A stretch of DNA of 16,837 nucleotides, taken from positions 1-16,837 of the forward strand of contig JBBQWS010000062.1 in assembly GCA_038210415.1 (NCBI GenBank). Reading direction: 5' to 3'. Below, piece after piece: positions 1 to 6,294 of the stretch (positions are counted from its first letter, which is position 1; the number at the start of each line of letters is the position of its first letter). Under the pieces are notes generated by a model that made no database searches, had not been told where the DNA came from, and saw only the letters and a program-made list of their open reading frames with translations. The translations under genes and the position numbers were made by a program. Source of the DNA: JBBQWS01 sp038210415. GTDB taxonomy: Bacteria > Actinomycetota > Actinomycetes > Prado026.

Positions 1-1
1 T

Positions 2-49
2 CACCCTCCTGCCACGGAGAGACCGTGGCCGCCTAGTCCAAAGGAGGTG
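2..49 (+). promoter_or_regulatory. rpsF leader, candidate S6:S18 autoregulatory RNA
   Basis: A perfect 7-bp hairpin, GCCACGG (11-17) and CCGTGGC (23-29) around AGAGA, sits inside an outer helix. The outer helix pairs CACC-TCCT (2-10, one bulged C) with AGGAGGTG (42-49), which contains the rpsF Shine-Dalgarno. Bases 30-41 stay unpaired on the 3' side, and a CCG (29-31) lies at the junction. This is the general architecture published for the S6:S18-binding leader of rpsF: a helix sequestering the ribosome-binding site, an asymmetric bulge with CCG, and an inner hairpin. The pairing is seen directly. Binding by S6:S18 is inferred. The window starts at base 1, so further upstream structure cannot be judged. 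Confidence 0.55.
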
Positions 50-58
50 GGTTTTCGT

Positions 59-349
59 ATGCGTCGCTATGAACTGATGATCATCCTCGATCCCGAGCTC
101 GAAGAGCGCACCGTCGCCCCCAGCCTCGACCAGTTCCTCACCGTCGTCCGTCAGGGCGGCGGCACCGTGGAGAAGGTCGACATCTGGGGCCGTCGTCGGC
201 TCGCGTTCGAGATCGCGAAGAAGACCGAAGGCATCTATGCCGTCGTCGACCTCACCGCTGAGCCCGCCACGGTGAAGGAGCTCGACCGCCAGCTCAACCT
301 CAACGAGGCCGTGCTGCGCACCAAGGTTCTCCGTCCGGATCTTCGGTAG
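59..349 (+). CDS. rpsF: 30S ribosomal protein S6
   Basis: This 96-aa protein is the S6 subunit protein, which binds the central domain of 16S rRNA as a dimer with S18. The N-terminus MRRYELMIILDPELEE and the central segment with WGRRRLAF and KKTEGIYAV are characteristic of S6, and the length equals that of mycobacterial S6. I chose ATG 59 over the in-frame GTG at 47, because AAGGAGG (41-47) serves ATG 59 as ribosome-binding site and GTG 47 would overlap it. It is the first gene of rpsF-ssb-rpsR-rplI, with 9 bp before ssb. Expression is probably controlled by the leader at 2-49, where the ribosome-binding site is paired. Nothing in the protein is unusual. Confidence 0.97.
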   Translation: MRRYELMIILDPELEERTVAPSLDQFLTVVRQGGGTVEKVDIWGRRRLAFEIAKKTEGIYAVVDLTAEPATVKELDRQLNLNEAVLRTKVLRPDLR

Positions 350-358
350 GAGCGCGCC

Positions 359-880
359 ATGGCCCAGGGCGACATCCCCATCACGATCATCGGGAACCTC
401 ACCAACGACCCCGAGCTCCGGTTCACGCCTTCCGGCGCGGCCGTGGCCTCGTTCACCGTTGCCTCGAGCTCTCGGGTGCTGGACAAGCAGACCAACGAGT
501 GGAAGGACGGCGACACCACGTTCCTGCGCTGCAACGTGTGGCGCCAGTACGCGGAGAACGTCGCCGAGTCGCTCCAGCGTGGGATGCGGGTTCTTGTGAA
601 CGGCCGGCTCAAGCAGCGGTCGTACGAGACCAAAGAGGGCGAGAAGCGCACCGTGTACGAGGTGGAGGTCGACGACGTCGGCCCCGCACTGCGGTACGCC
701 ACGGCCAAGGTCACCAAGGTGTCGCGCGCGGGCGGTGGCGGCTTCGGCCCCTCCGGCGGCGGCGGCGACGCACCGGCGGCCGACGACCCCTGGGCGACGC
801 CCGCACCGAGCTCCGGCGGGTCCGCCGGCGGATGGGGCGGCGCGCCGTCCACATCCTCGTTCGACGAGCCCCCTTTCTAG
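359..880 (+). CDS. ssb: Single-stranded DNA-binding protein
   Basis: This 173-aa protein coats single-stranded DNA during replication, repair and recombination. Residues 1 to about 115 form the OB fold, with the typical start ITIIGNLTNDPELRFTPSG and the segments TFLRCNVWRQYAENV and VLVNGRLKQRSYE. A Gly/Pro-rich disordered linker follows. The last residues, DEPPF, form the acidic tip that recruits partner proteins. ATG 359 has AGGAG (348-352) six bases upstream, overlapping the rpsF stop. The position between rpsF and rpsR, together with the intact acidic tip, marks this as the housekeeping SSB rather than a shorter competence-type or phage-type paralogue. Confidence 0.97.
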   Translation: MAQGDIPITIIGNLTNDPELRFTPSGAAVASFTVASSSRVLDKQTNEWKDGDTTFLRCNVWRQYAENVAESLQRGMRVLVNGRLKQRSYETKEGEKRTVYEVEVDDVGPALRYATAKVTKVSRAGGGGFGPSGGGGDAPAADDPWATPAPSSGGSAGGWGGAPSTSSFDEPPF

Positions 881-908
881 ATCACGAGACGACTGAGGAT
901 TTCTGACT

Positions 909-1145
909 ATGGCGAAGATTCCCGTGCGGAAGCCGAAGAAGAAGGCCAACCCGCTCAAGGCAGCAAAGGTCACGTACGTCGACTACAAGGACACCGCTCT
1001 GCTCCGGAAGTTCATCTCCGACCGGGGCAAGATCCGGGCCCGTCGGGTCACCGGCGTGACCGTCCAGCAGCAGCGCGAGATCGCCAAGGCGGTCAAGAAC
1101 GCCCGCGAGATGGCGCTCCTGCCCTACACCAGCACCGCTCGCTAA
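909..1145 (+). CDS. rpsR: 30S ribosomal protein S18, cysteine-free form
   Basis: This 78-aa protein matches S18 throughout, with YVDYKDTALLRKFISDRGKI, RARRVTGV and the C-terminus AREMALLPYTSTAR. S18 binds 16S rRNA together with S6. Many actinobacterial S18 proteins carry a CxxC pair near residue 14 and a further Cys near residue 50 that bind zinc. Here those places read NPLK and VT, and the protein contains no cysteine, so it is a C-minus (zinc-independent) form. GAGGA (895-899) lies nine bases before the ATG. It is third in the rpsF-ssb-rpsR-rplI operon, the site normally held by the main S18 copy. Confidence 0.96.
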   Translation: MAKIPVRKPKKKANPLKAAKVTYVDYKDTALLRKFISDRGKIRARRVTGVTVQQQREIAKAVKNAREMALLPYTSTAR

Positions 1146-1160
1146 GAGGAGGGCGCAGAG

Positions 1161-1607
1161 ATGAAGCTCATCCTGACGCAGGAGGTCACCGGTCTCGGTG
1201 CCCCCGGTGACGTGGTCGAGGTCAAGGACGGCTACGGCCGCAACTTCCTGGTGCCCCGCGGCTTGGCGATGCGGTGGACCCAGGGCGGCGAGAAGCAGAT
1301 CGTCACGATCAAGCGTGCCCGCGAGGTCCGCGAGGTCCGTGACCTCGGCCACGCCAAGGAGATCAAAGGCCAGCTCGAGAAGCTCACGGTCAAGGTTCCG
1401 GCTCGGGCCGGCGACGCGGGCCGGTTGTTCGGTTCGGTCACCGTGGCCGACGTCGTGGCCGCCGTGAAGGCTGCGGGTGGCCCTGACATCGACAAGCGGC
1501 GCATCGAGCTCCCCGGTCAGATCAAGACCGTGGGCGCGCACTCGGTGACCGTTCGGCTGCACCCGGAGGTCGCGGCGTCGATCACCCTGGACGTCGTCAC
1601 CAGCTAG
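1161..1607 (+). CDS. rplI: 50S ribosomal protein L9
   Basis: This 148-aa protein is L9, which binds 23S rRNA at the base of the L1 stalk and projects from the ribosome. The N-terminal domain carries the family signature across residues 11-39 (GLGAPGDVVEVKDGYGRNFL, then VPRGLA). A charged connecting helix follows at roughly 45-75, and then a C-terminal domain ending in LHPEVAASITLDVV. A strong ribosome-binding site, GAGGAGGG (1146-1153), directly follows the rpsR stop. It is the last gene of the operon and is followed 19 bases later by a stable hairpin (1627-1658). Confidence 0.97.
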   Translation: MKLILTQEVTGLGAPGDVVEVKDGYGRNFLVPRGLAMRWTQGGEKQIVTIKRAREVREVRDLGHAKEIKGQLEKLTVKVPARAGDAGRLFGSVTVADVVAAVKAAGGPDIDKRRIELPGQIKTVGAHSVTVRLHPEVAASITLDVVTS

Positions 1608-1626
1608 TCAGCCGTTGCAAGCAAGC

Positions 1627-1658
1627 GAAGGGGCGGGCCCACTCGGGCCCGCCCCTTC
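1627..1658 (+). terminator. Hairpin terminator after rplI
   Basis: A perfect 14-bp GC-rich stem (1627-1640 with 1645-1658) closes on a 4-base loop, ACTC, 19 bases after the rplI stop. There is no run of T after it, which is common among predicted terminators of high-GC actinomycetes. The placement between a finished operon and an unrelated gene supports termination. Confidence 0.8.
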
Positions 1659-1842
1659 CGCCTGCGTGGTCGGCGAGATCCCGCTCCTGCGGATCGGGAG
1701 TTCTGGGCCCGCTGCCTGGGCTTCGTGGCCACCTTCGGCCATGCCGATTCTGGGCACGTGGAACTGTTGTAGCGCAGGGTCAGCTCGGCGAAATCTGGCT
1801 GCGGCCGCACCGTGCTGCCGACCGTTTTGATGAGGAGCCTCA

Positions 1843-2400
1843 ATGGCGATTCGACTCAAACCGCGCACCGTCCTGACCGCACTCCTAGTAGCCCTTGGCC
1901 TGGTGCTGGGACAACAAGCCGCCGCATCCGCTGCACCGCGCGTACCCTCCGCGTCGACAGCGACTTCGCTCGCCGGAACCGCGATGACAGCGAAGGAGTA
2001 CCAGGCCCTGAAAGCCACCCTCGACGCGGCTCCGACGATGCATCGCTCCGTGACCGTCGTTGGGAACGTGCGCACCTTCACCTATGTCAGTGCTACTGGC
2101 CTCAGCCTGAGTCTTCAGTTTCCGGTGACTGGCAAGGTAAGGGCGGGCAAGTTGAGCGCAGGCGGCTGTGGCTTCTTGCAGCTGTGCATCTACTTCAATC
2201 GAACCGACCAGGGAGCGATAGCTGCCGGCGCGGCGGCTGGTCTCGGCGTGCTGATTTGCGCCGTAACTAGCCCGGTTGGTTGTGCGGCGGCGGCCGCGGT
2301 GTTGGCCATTGCCGCGTACTACATCGACCACTATGGCTTTTGCCGGAACCAACTGCGCGTGCGGATCCTGCCAGTCCCGGGCTCGGCTCGATGCGTATAG
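1843..2400 (+). CDS. Secreted six-cysteine hydrophobic protein, unknown function
   Basis: This 185-aa protein has a clear Sec signal peptide: RLKPR followed by a hydrophobic stretch at 9-23, with probable cleavage after ASA near residue 31. Residues 32-105 are a polar mature region. The C-terminal part has six cysteines (109, 115, 139, 147, 167, 184) around an Ala/Gly-rich hydrophobic stretch at about 122-160, and ends in ARCV. From memory it resembles a scattered family of exported actinomycete proteins with a YxNRTDQ segment, an Ala-rich core and a terminal C-V; no function is known to me. GAGGAG (1832-1837) lies five bases before the ATG. The ATG of a small membrane protein gene overlaps its 3' end by 10 bp, so the two are probably coupled. 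Base composition looks less GC-biased than in neighbouring genes. Confidence 0.85.
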   Translation: MAIRLKPRTVLTALLVALGLVLGQQAAASAAPRVPSASTATSLAGTAMTAKEYQALKATLDAAPTMHRSVTVVGNVRTFTYVSATGLSLSLQFPVTGKVRAGKLSAGGCGFLQLCIYFNRTDQGAIAAGAAAGLGVLICAVTSPVGCAAAAAVLAIAAYYIDHYGFCRNQLRVRILPVPGSARCV

Positions 2401-2582
2401 CTCACCCGTTGAGGCTTCGGCAGGCGGTCCTCGCTGGGCTACTCATCTCGGTGTTCCTGAGCGTGGGGTCGTATTCCCAGCAGGGTTCACTCGCCCGCGC
2501 AGCGGTCGTTGGGACTGTCGCCGTGCTCGCCACCGCTGTGGTTGCTACGGCGATCGCGGCCATTGAGCGCCGGCGCCAGTAG
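2391..2582 (+). CDS. Small two-helix membrane protein
   Basis: This 63-aa protein begins at ATG 2391, inside the last codons of the upstream secreted-protein gene (stop 2398-2400), so translation is probably coupled. Hydrophobic segments at about 11-26 and 37-56 are joined by a short polar turn (SYSQQGSLAR), and the protein ends in a basic tail, ERRRQ. No conserved domain is recognisable. A longer reading of the same frame starts at ATG 2280, but it would lie almost wholly inside the upstream gene and its extra residues look like an out-of-frame shadow. Size and layout resemble immunity proteins of bacteriocin pairs. That is inference from context only. Confidence 0.6.
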   Translation: MRIAHPLRLRQAVLAGLLISVFLSVGSYSQQGSLARAAVVGTVAVLATAVVATAIAAIERRRQ

Positions 2583-2603
2583 CTCGGTCGCCAGCAGGGT
2601 CCG

Positions 2604-2637
2604 GGATGGCGGCGTGCCTACGGACGTGTCGCCATCC
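2604..2637 (+). terminator. Candidate hairpin terminator after the small gene pair
   Basis: GGATGGCG (2604-2611) and CGCCATCC (2630-2637) form a perfect 8-bp stem, 21 bases after the stop of the small membrane protein gene. The 18-base loop can add a few weaker pairs. No T-run follows. The position, just past the pair and well before dnaB, fits a terminator, but a structured leader is also possible. A second, smaller inverted repeat, GGACA-TC-TGTCC, follows at 2645-2656. Confidence 0.4.
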
Positions 2638-2739
2638 ACCTGCTGGACATCTGTCCGTCACTTGGCCGCTTTCTTTGCTGCACAGCCGGTGGACCAAGTG
2701 TGCGCAGGTCAGCGGCCTGCCGCGGCCGGAATCAGTCGT

Positions 2740-2817
2740 TTATCCACAGGTTCGTCCACGCGCTGTGCACAACCGCTGAGCGGGTTCTCCACACGCCATC
2801 CACCACGCCGTGCACAA
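2740..2817. promoter_or_regulatory. Cluster of DnaA-box-like 9-mers upstream of dnaB
   Basis: The gene-free stretch 2583-2909 holds several 9-mers close to the DnaA box (TTATNCACA; TTGTCCACA in actinomycetes). They are TTATCCACA at 2740-2748 on the plus strand (perfect), TTGTGCACA at 2764-2772 on the minus strand, TTCTCCACA at 2785-2793 on the plus strand, and TTGTGCACG at 2809-2817 on the minus strand. A weaker TCGTCCACG lies at 2752-2760. That makes four good sites in 78 bases, alternating in strand, ending about 90 bases before the dnaB start. Binding by DnaA, and so control of dnaB or local DnaA titration, is inferred. Apart from the hairpins noted at 2604-2656, I see nothing else in this stretch. 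Confidence 0.55.
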
Positions 2818-2909
2818 GGGTGTTTGGTCTTGTCGGTGCCTAGCAGCAGACTCACCCCGACGGGTGCAGCCGGCCGGCTGAGCGCGGTGAGATGGGAGGC
2901 GACCCGGCA

Positions 2910-4280
2910 GTGAGTTTGGCCGAGATCGGCATCATCCCAGCGCCCCGGGATACCTCCTTCGAACGCACCCCTCCTCAAGACCTCACCGCCGAGCAGTGCG
3001 TCCTGGGCGGCATGCTGCTCAGCAAGGACGCCATCGCTGACGTCGTCGAGGTGCTCCGCCCCGGCGACTTCTACAAGCCGGCCCACCAGACGGTTTACGA
3101 CGCGATCCTCGACCTCTACGGCCGTGGTGAACCGGCCGATGCCGTCACCGTGTCGGGCGAGCTGACCAAGCGCGGCGAGATCGCCCGGATCGGCGGAGCG
3201 CCGTACCTTCACACGCTGATTTCGTCCGTACCGACGGCGGCCAACGCCTCGTACTACGCCCGGATCGTGGGCGAGCGAGCCATCCTCCGTCGTCTGGTCG
3301 AGGCTGGCACCAAGATCGTTCAGATGGGCTACGGCGCCGATGGCGCCGAGGCCGACGAGGTCGTCGACCGGGCGCAGGCCGAGCTCTATGCGGTCACCGA
3401 GCGACGGTCGAGCGAGGACTACCTCCCGCTGGCCGACATCATGCAGGGCACCCTCGACGAGATCGAGGCCATCTCGTCCCGGGGTGGCGCCATGGTCGGG
3501 GTGCCGACCGGGTTCGCCGACCTCGACGCGCTGACCAACGGCTTGCACGGGGGCCAGCTGATCGTGCTCGCCGCCCGCCCAGCCATGGGTAAGTCAACGC
3601 TGGGGCTGGACTTCTGCCGCTCGGCGTCGATCAAGCACAAGCTCACCAGTGTGATCTTCTCGCTCGAGATGGGCCGCAACGAGATCACGATGCGGATGCT
3701 CTCGGCTGAGGCCCGGGTCGCTTTGCACCACATGCGCAGCGGTTCGATGAGCGACGACGACTGGACCCGGCTGGCCCGCACCATGAGCGGCGTAGCTGAG
3801 GCGCCCCTGTTCATCGACGACTCGCCCAACATGTCGATGATGGAGATCCGGGCCAAGTGTCGCCGGCTCAAGCAGAGGCACGACCTGCGGCTGGTCGTCA
3901 TCGACTACCTCCAGCTGATGTCGAGCGGCAAGAAGGTCGAGTCGCGGCAGCAGGAGGTCGCGGAGTTCTCGCGTTCGCTCAAGCTCCTCGCCAAGGAGCT
4001 CGACGTCCCCGTGGTAGCCCTCAGCCAGCTCAACCGTGGGGCCGAGCAGCGCAGCGACAAGCGGCCCCAGCTGTCCGACCTGCGTGAGTCCGGCGCCATC
4101 GAGCAGGACGCCGACATGGTGATCCTGCTCCACCGTGAGGACGCGTACGAGCGCGAGTCGCCACGCGCCGGCGAGGCCGACCTGATCGTGGCCAAGCACC
4201 GCAACGGTCCGACGAACAACCTGGTCGTCGCCTTCCAGGGCCACTACTCGCGCTTCGTCGATATGGCCCAGAGCGGCTGA
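2910..4280 (+). CDS. dnaB: Replicative DNA helicase DnaB
   Basis: This 456-aa protein is the hexameric 5'-3' replicative helicase. The N-terminal domain runs from FERTPPQDLTAEQCVLGGM to about residue 170 and the RecA-like motor fills the rest. Walker A is PAMGKST (GKS at 227-229) and Walker B is VVIDYLQLM (Asp 332). The arginine-rich C-terminal motifs SQLNRG, DLRESGAIEQDAD and KHRNGPT are all present. No intein interrupts the protein. I chose GTG 2910 because GGGAGG (2894-2899) lies ten bases before it; the in-frame ATG 2892 would overlap that site. The preceding leader holds DnaA-box-like motifs. In many actinomycetes dnaB lies just downstream of rplI; here about 1.3 kb separates them, including an accessory gene pair. 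Confidence 0.97.
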   Translation: MSLAEIGIIPAPRDTSFERTPPQDLTAEQCVLGGMLLSKDAIADVVEVLRPGDFYKPAHQTVYDAILDLYGRGEPADAVTVSGELTKRGEIARIGGAPYLHTLISSVPTAANASYYARIVGERAILRRLVEAGTKIVQMGYGADGAEADEVVDRAQAELYAVTERRSSEDYLPLADIMQGTLDEIEAISSRGGAMVGVPTGFADLDALTNGLHGGQLIVLAARPAMGKSTLGLDFCRSASIKHKLTSVIFSLEMGRNEITMRMLSAEARVALHHMRSGSMSDDDWTRLARTMSGVAEAPLFIDDSPNMSMMEIRAKCRRLKQRHDLRLVVIDYLQLMSSGKKVESRQQEVAEFSRSLKLLAKELDVPVVALSQLNRGAEQRSDKRPQLSDLRESGAIEQDADMVILLHREDAYERESPRAGEADLIVAKHRNGPTNNLVVAFQGHYSRFVDMAQSG

Positions 4281-4289
4281 GCGGGTGCG

Positions 4290-4433
4290 TCAGGCGACCA
4301 GCTCGGCGGTGCGACGAGCCCTGGGCACGGTGAACCACGTCTTCACCACCTGGTTCTCAGCCTCGACCGGAGCGCAGTCCTGGGACTGAGCCGCCGCACC
4401 GGTCTCACTGGCCGGGCAGCCCCAACGGGCCAC
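4290..4433 (-). CDS. Possible small 47-aa protein
   Basis: On the minus strand a GTG-started frame reads VARWGCPASETG, then QDCAPVEAENQVVKTWF, and ends RRTAELVA. It has two cysteines, a natural-looking amino-acid mix and strong G/C preference at third codon positions. It occupies the 175-bp gap between the converging ends of dnaB and the deacetylase gene. Upstream of GTG 4433 the same frame turns arginine-rich and becomes a shadow of the deacetylase gene, so the start is uncertain, and I see no ribosome-binding site. I do not recognise the protein. It may be a real small gene, the tail of a decayed gene, or chance. Confidence 0.25.
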   Translation of the reverse strand: MARWGCPASETGAAAQSQDCAPVEAENQVVKTWFTVPRARRTAELVA

Positions 4434-4455
4434 GAGAGCGGTGGGGCGTCGCGAG

Positions 4456-5745
4456 TCAGCCCGCAACCTCGCCCTTGGCGACCAGCGCAGCGACGACGGC
4501 CGGGTCCTGGGCGTCGAGCCAGTCGGCCATCTGTCGGTACGAGATGCACTGGACGTCGGGCTCGGAGCACATGACGACGTAGGACCGCTGGAGGCCGTCG
4601 ACGAACGGCCCGTAGTGCTGCAGGGGAGTCGGGTTCGACAGGGTGCCCCCGTGGTAGCAGTCGGTGTAGGAGCGGTCGCAGCCCCAGTAGTTCATGTGGT
4701 TGCCGAAGAACAGCGGGGCCCGGTTGCCCTTGTAGGTGGCGTTGAACGCCGCGAGGTACGAGTCGTAGACGGCCTTGCTGACCGTCGCCCGCTCGGCCGC
4801 GGTCTTGATCGGTTTCGCTCCGTTGTACGAGTACCAGAGGTTGTAGTCCATCGCCAGCTGGCTGCCGCCCCCAGGACCCTTCCACTGGATGGTCTGCAGC
4901 GGGAACTCCCACAACTTGTTCAGGGTCTTGGTCGGCCACGACAACCTGCCGGTCGCGGAGGTGTCGTAGCGGTAGCCGAGCGAGGCCATGGCTCCGAGGT
5001 ACGCGGACGGCTTGCCCTCGAGGCAAGGAGTGCGCCCGCCGACGCTGACGCTGGAGTTGAACGTCGCAGCCGCTCCCGAGAGGTTGTTGTTGCTCTTCCA
5101 GTGGTCGAGCATGAAGTCGAACTGCTTGATCTCGTTGACCCAGTCGCTCTTCGACCACCGGGCGACGCCGTTCGACCCACAGAAGTGGCCGTTGAAGTGG
5201 GTCCCGATGTCGTTGCCCTCGAGCCAGGCCTGGCTGAGCAACGAGACCACGTCCGGGATCGGGTTCTGGGGCTTCGCGAACCCGATCGCGGAGACGCCCG
5301 GGGGTTTCTGCGGTGCACGGTACTTCAGCCGCTGGCTCGGGTCGAGCATGAAGACCCCCGACAGGAAGTACGTGACGTTCGCGTTCATCTGCTTGGTGAG
5401 GCGGGCCCAGTCCTGCAGCTGCGCGACGTCGCCGGACCCGTCGAAGCCGACGATGACGAACTGCGGGGGCCGCTCGCCGGGGGCCAGCTTGGTGATCGTG
5501 AACGGGCTGGTCTGGGCGGCGGGGGACAGCGCCACCGAGCCGTCGGCGCTCGTCCCGGAGCCACCCGAACCGCTGGGCGAGCTCGAGGGGGTACCCGAGG
5601 TCGAGCCGGACGGCGAGCCCGATGCCACGGGCCCGCCGTCGCCGCCGTTGCCGCCCGAGAGCTTGGCGGTCAGGGTGAAACTGACCGCGACGACGAGGGC
5701 GAGCGCGACGGACAACACTGCGGGGCGGCGGGTCATCTTCTCCAC
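4456..5745 (-). CDS. Secreted NodB-like polysaccharide deacetylase family protein
   Basis: This 429-aa protein has an N-terminal membrane segment or signal peptide (about 8-28), a Gly/Ser/Pro linker (30-75) and a NodB-type barrel from about residue 93. Family landmarks are FDGSGD (101-106), THFNGH with His 183 and His 187 (the metal-binding HxxxH), GGRTPC (237-241), YDTSA (260-264) and FFGNHMNYW with His 350. Relatives remove acetyl groups from peptidoglycan, chitin-like or other surface glycans. The usual motif TFDDG is altered here: the second Asp is Gly, so metal binding and activity are uncertain. It lies 22 bp after the marR gene and is probably co-transcribed. The start is uncertain: GTG 5745 lacks a clear ribosome-binding site, and ATG 5736 has GGAG only three bases upstream. 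Confidence 0.85.
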   Translation of the reverse strand: MEKMTRRPAVLSVALALVVAVSFTLTAKLSGGNGGDGGPVASGSPSGSTSGTPSSSPSGSGGSGTSADGSVALSPAAQTSPFTITKLAPGERPPQFVIVGFDGSGDVAQLQDWARLTKQMNANVTYFLSGVFMLDPSQRLKYRAPQKPPGVSAIGFAKPQNPIPDVVSLLSQAWLEGNDIGTHFNGHFCGSNGVARWSKSDWVNEIKQFDFMLDHWKSNNNLSGAAATFNSSVSVGGRTPCLEGKPSAYLGAMASLGYRYDTSATGRLSWPTKTLNKLWEFPLQTIQWKGPGGGSQLAMDYNLWYSYNGAKPIKTAAERATVSKAVYDSYLAAFNATYKGNRAPLFFGNHMNYWGCDRSYTDCYHGGTLSNPTPLQHYGPFVDGLQRSYVVMCSEPDVQCISYRQMADWLDAQDPAVVAALVAKGEVAG

Positions 5746-5767
5746 GTTCTGACGAGGGTCCGGGGGG

Positions 5768-6229
5768 TCAACGTGTCGGACGGCTGCAGGGTTCCGGCCC
5801 CGGTGCGACCACCCGCTCGAGCAGCTCGGTCAGGGTCTTGCGCTCGGCGGCGGACAGCACCGCCTGACCTGGTGCGCGTTCGTGCAGGAGCGCCTCGACC
5901 CGAGTGTCCATCTCGTTGCCGAGCGCAGTCATCGTGAGCACTTTGACCCGCCGGTCAGCCGAGATGTGGTGCCGCTCGATCAGCCCCCGCGCCTCCAGCC
6001 GGTCGACCAGGCCGCTGATGGTCGACGGGTCGGCGCCGAGTCGTTCACCGAGGGCGCTCATGGACTGGCCCGGTTCGCGGGCCAGCAGGTGCAGCGTGTA
6101 GGCCTGCTGCTTGGTCAGGCCGACTTCGGCGGCGCACGACGCGAGATGCTCCAGGATGGTTCGGGCGAACATGATCGAGGCCTCGACGAGCCGGTCTGGG
6201 GCACCCGGCTGATCGCCACCGATTCCCAT
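5768..6229 (-). CDS. MarR-family transcriptional regulator
   Basis: This 153-aa protein has the MarR winged-helix layout. An N-terminal helix region (about 12-35) is followed by LTKQQAYTLHLLAREPG, the recognition region LGADPSTISGLVDRLEARGL (about 64-83), the wing with HHISADRRVKVLTMTALG, and a C-terminal dimer helix. MarR proteins bind palindromic operators as dimers and usually respond to small ligands. The gene lies between the LamG-protein gene (65 bp upstream) and the deacetylase gene (22 bp downstream), so it may control the surface-protein genes and itself. ATG 6229 has no convincing ribosome-binding site; a TAACGT -10 element seven bases upstream suggests a leaderless transcript. The ligand cannot be told from sequence. 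Confidence 0.93.
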   Translation of the reverse strand: MGIGGDQPGAPDRLVEASIMFARTILEHLASCAAEVGLTKQQAYTLHLLAREPGQSMSALGERLGADPSTISGLVDRLEARGLIERHHISADRRVKVLTMTALGNEMDTRVEALLHERAPGQAVLSAAERKTLTELLERVVAPGPEPCSRPTR

Positions 6230-6236
6230 GCCCTAG

Positions 6237-6287
6237 ACGTTACATCCGGCACGTCGACGACCCAGCTCAGCTGACCGGGTTCGGTCA
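6237..6287 (-). promoter_or_regulatory. Candidate leaderless marR promoter with inverted repeat
   Basis: On the minus strand TAACGT (6242-6237) fits the actinobacterial -10 pattern TANNNT and is followed by seven bases and then the marR ATG, the spacing expected for a leaderless transcript. Upstream, an inverted repeat TGACCG (6272-6277) and CGGTCA (6282-6287) with a 4-base spacer could be an operator for MarR itself, or a weak terminator of the LamG-protein gene. No good -35 element is visible. Confidence 0.4.
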
Positions 6288-6294
6288 ACCGGAT

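Noticed and set aside
2280..2390. Upstream extension of the 63-aa membrane protein to a 100-aa protein
   Set aside because: The extra 37 residues are an out-of-frame reading of the secreted-protein gene; ATG 2391 gives a sensible membrane protein with a coupled start.
2583..2909. Chromosomal replication origin (oriC) at the DnaA-box cluster
   Set aside because: Only four or five boxes are present, there is no AT-rich unwinding region, and no dnaA or dnaN flanks it; local DnaA control is the more modest reading.
4441..5937. 498-codon plus-strand frame opposite the deacetylase gene
   Set aside because: Low-complexity Val/Arg/Gly-rich translation with no recognisable domain; the opposite strand carries a conserved enzyme family and a signal peptide.
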